This document shows positions 63,902 through 64,000 of a DNA stretch of 64,000 nt, piece by piece. Each line of letters starts with the position of its first letter. Position 1 is the stretch's first letter. A model generated the notes under the pieces. That model saw only the letters and a program-made list of their open reading frames with translations. It was not told the DNA's origin and did no database searches. The DNA is from Janthinobacterium sp. GW458P (lineage in GTDB: Bacteria; Pseudomonadota; Gammaproteobacteria; Burkholderiales; Burkholderiaceae_D). Where the stretch lies: positions 1 through 64,000 of the forward strand of contig NZ_NEGZ01000015.1 in the NCBI RefSeq assembly GCF_002127585.1, given 5' to 3'. Position numbers and translations under genes: made by a program.

Positions 63902-64000
63902 ATGTTAAACAATGAAGCTTACGGCAACTACCATGCAGTCAACCTGGATGCCCAGACCTCGCGCGCCTCGCCGGTGGAGCTGGTGCTGGTCCTGACGGAC
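63902..64000 (+). CDS. fliS: Flagellar export chaperone FliS, N-terminal part (cut by window edge)
   Basis: Starts at the ATG 52 bp after fliD; 33 residues are visible, MLNNEAYGNYHAVNLDAQTS onward to SPVELVLVLTD. YxxY..V...T and SP.EL...L.D are the FliS beginning. It would be the flagellin chaperone. Confidence 0.9.
   Translation, partial: MLNNEAYGNYHAVNLDAQTSRASPVELVLVLTD

Overview
The window is high-GC DNA from a betaproteobacterium, most likely an Oxalobacteraceae member of the Janthinobacterium/Duganella/Massilia type. The evidence is the style of the genes (trpS, psd, rhlE, relA, dctA, ETF-ubiquinone oxidoreductase), the strong GC3 bias that produces long false antisense frames, and the flagellar gene types. 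This assignment is inference from gene content; no marker RNA gene is present, and I saw no tRNA, rRNA, CRISPR array or insertion sequence.

Left part (1-37.3 kb): ordinary chromosomal housekeeping and accessory genes. In order: the 5' end of a chemoreceptor gene and cheW; an HD hydrolase; a TetA-like MFS pump; a solute-binding protein with a DMT exporter; a CocE/NonD esterase; trpS; a PLP decarboxylase, ClC antiporter and methyltransferase run; a JmjC-type oxygenase; a stand-alone CheB methylesterase; a KfrA-like coiled-coil protein; a LON-domain protein; rhlE; a TonB receptor; psd; LysR/azoR/pirin; a CDF metal exporter; a hydrolase-ridA-relA run; dctA; doxX; scoAB; a PAS-LuxR regulator; a PhyH/methyltransferase/SDR group; and ETF-QO. 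Four copies of a 118-bp non-coding element lie between genes here (14673, 24711, 28421, 31472). All copies have the same length, semi-palindromic ends and a central hairpin whose stem is kept by a compensatory change.

Middle (37.4-46.6 kb): a tight eight-gene plus-strand operon. It encodes a TPR-GT41 (OGT/SPINDLY-like) glycosyltransferase, a DegT-family sugar aminotransferase, KAS III, acyl carrier protein, a second KAS III, a FabG-like SDR, a PglD/NeuD-like acyltransferase and a Rieske oxygenase. It reads as a pathway that makes an amino-sugar carrying a custom acyl group and transfers it to protein. It ends 164 bp before two flagellin genes, so flagellin is the likely acceptor.

Right part (46.7-64 kb): two flagellin genes, a FliK-like gene, then flhA-flhB-fliR-fliQ-fliP-fliN-fliM on the minus strand, facing fliE-fliF-fliG-fliH-fliI-fliJ-fliD-fliS on the plus strand. 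This is the gene order of lateral (Flag-2) systems of Vibrio/Escherichia, except that the regulator lafK, which normally sits between fliM and fliE, is missing and replaced by 550 bp of AT-rich non-coding DNA. FliM is short and lacks the N-terminal CheY-binding motif, fliO is absent, and FlhB has NPEH at the autocleavage site. The most interesting aspect of the window is this combination: a Flag-2-like secretion/basal-body set next to a dedicated acyl-amino-sugar glycosylation operon.
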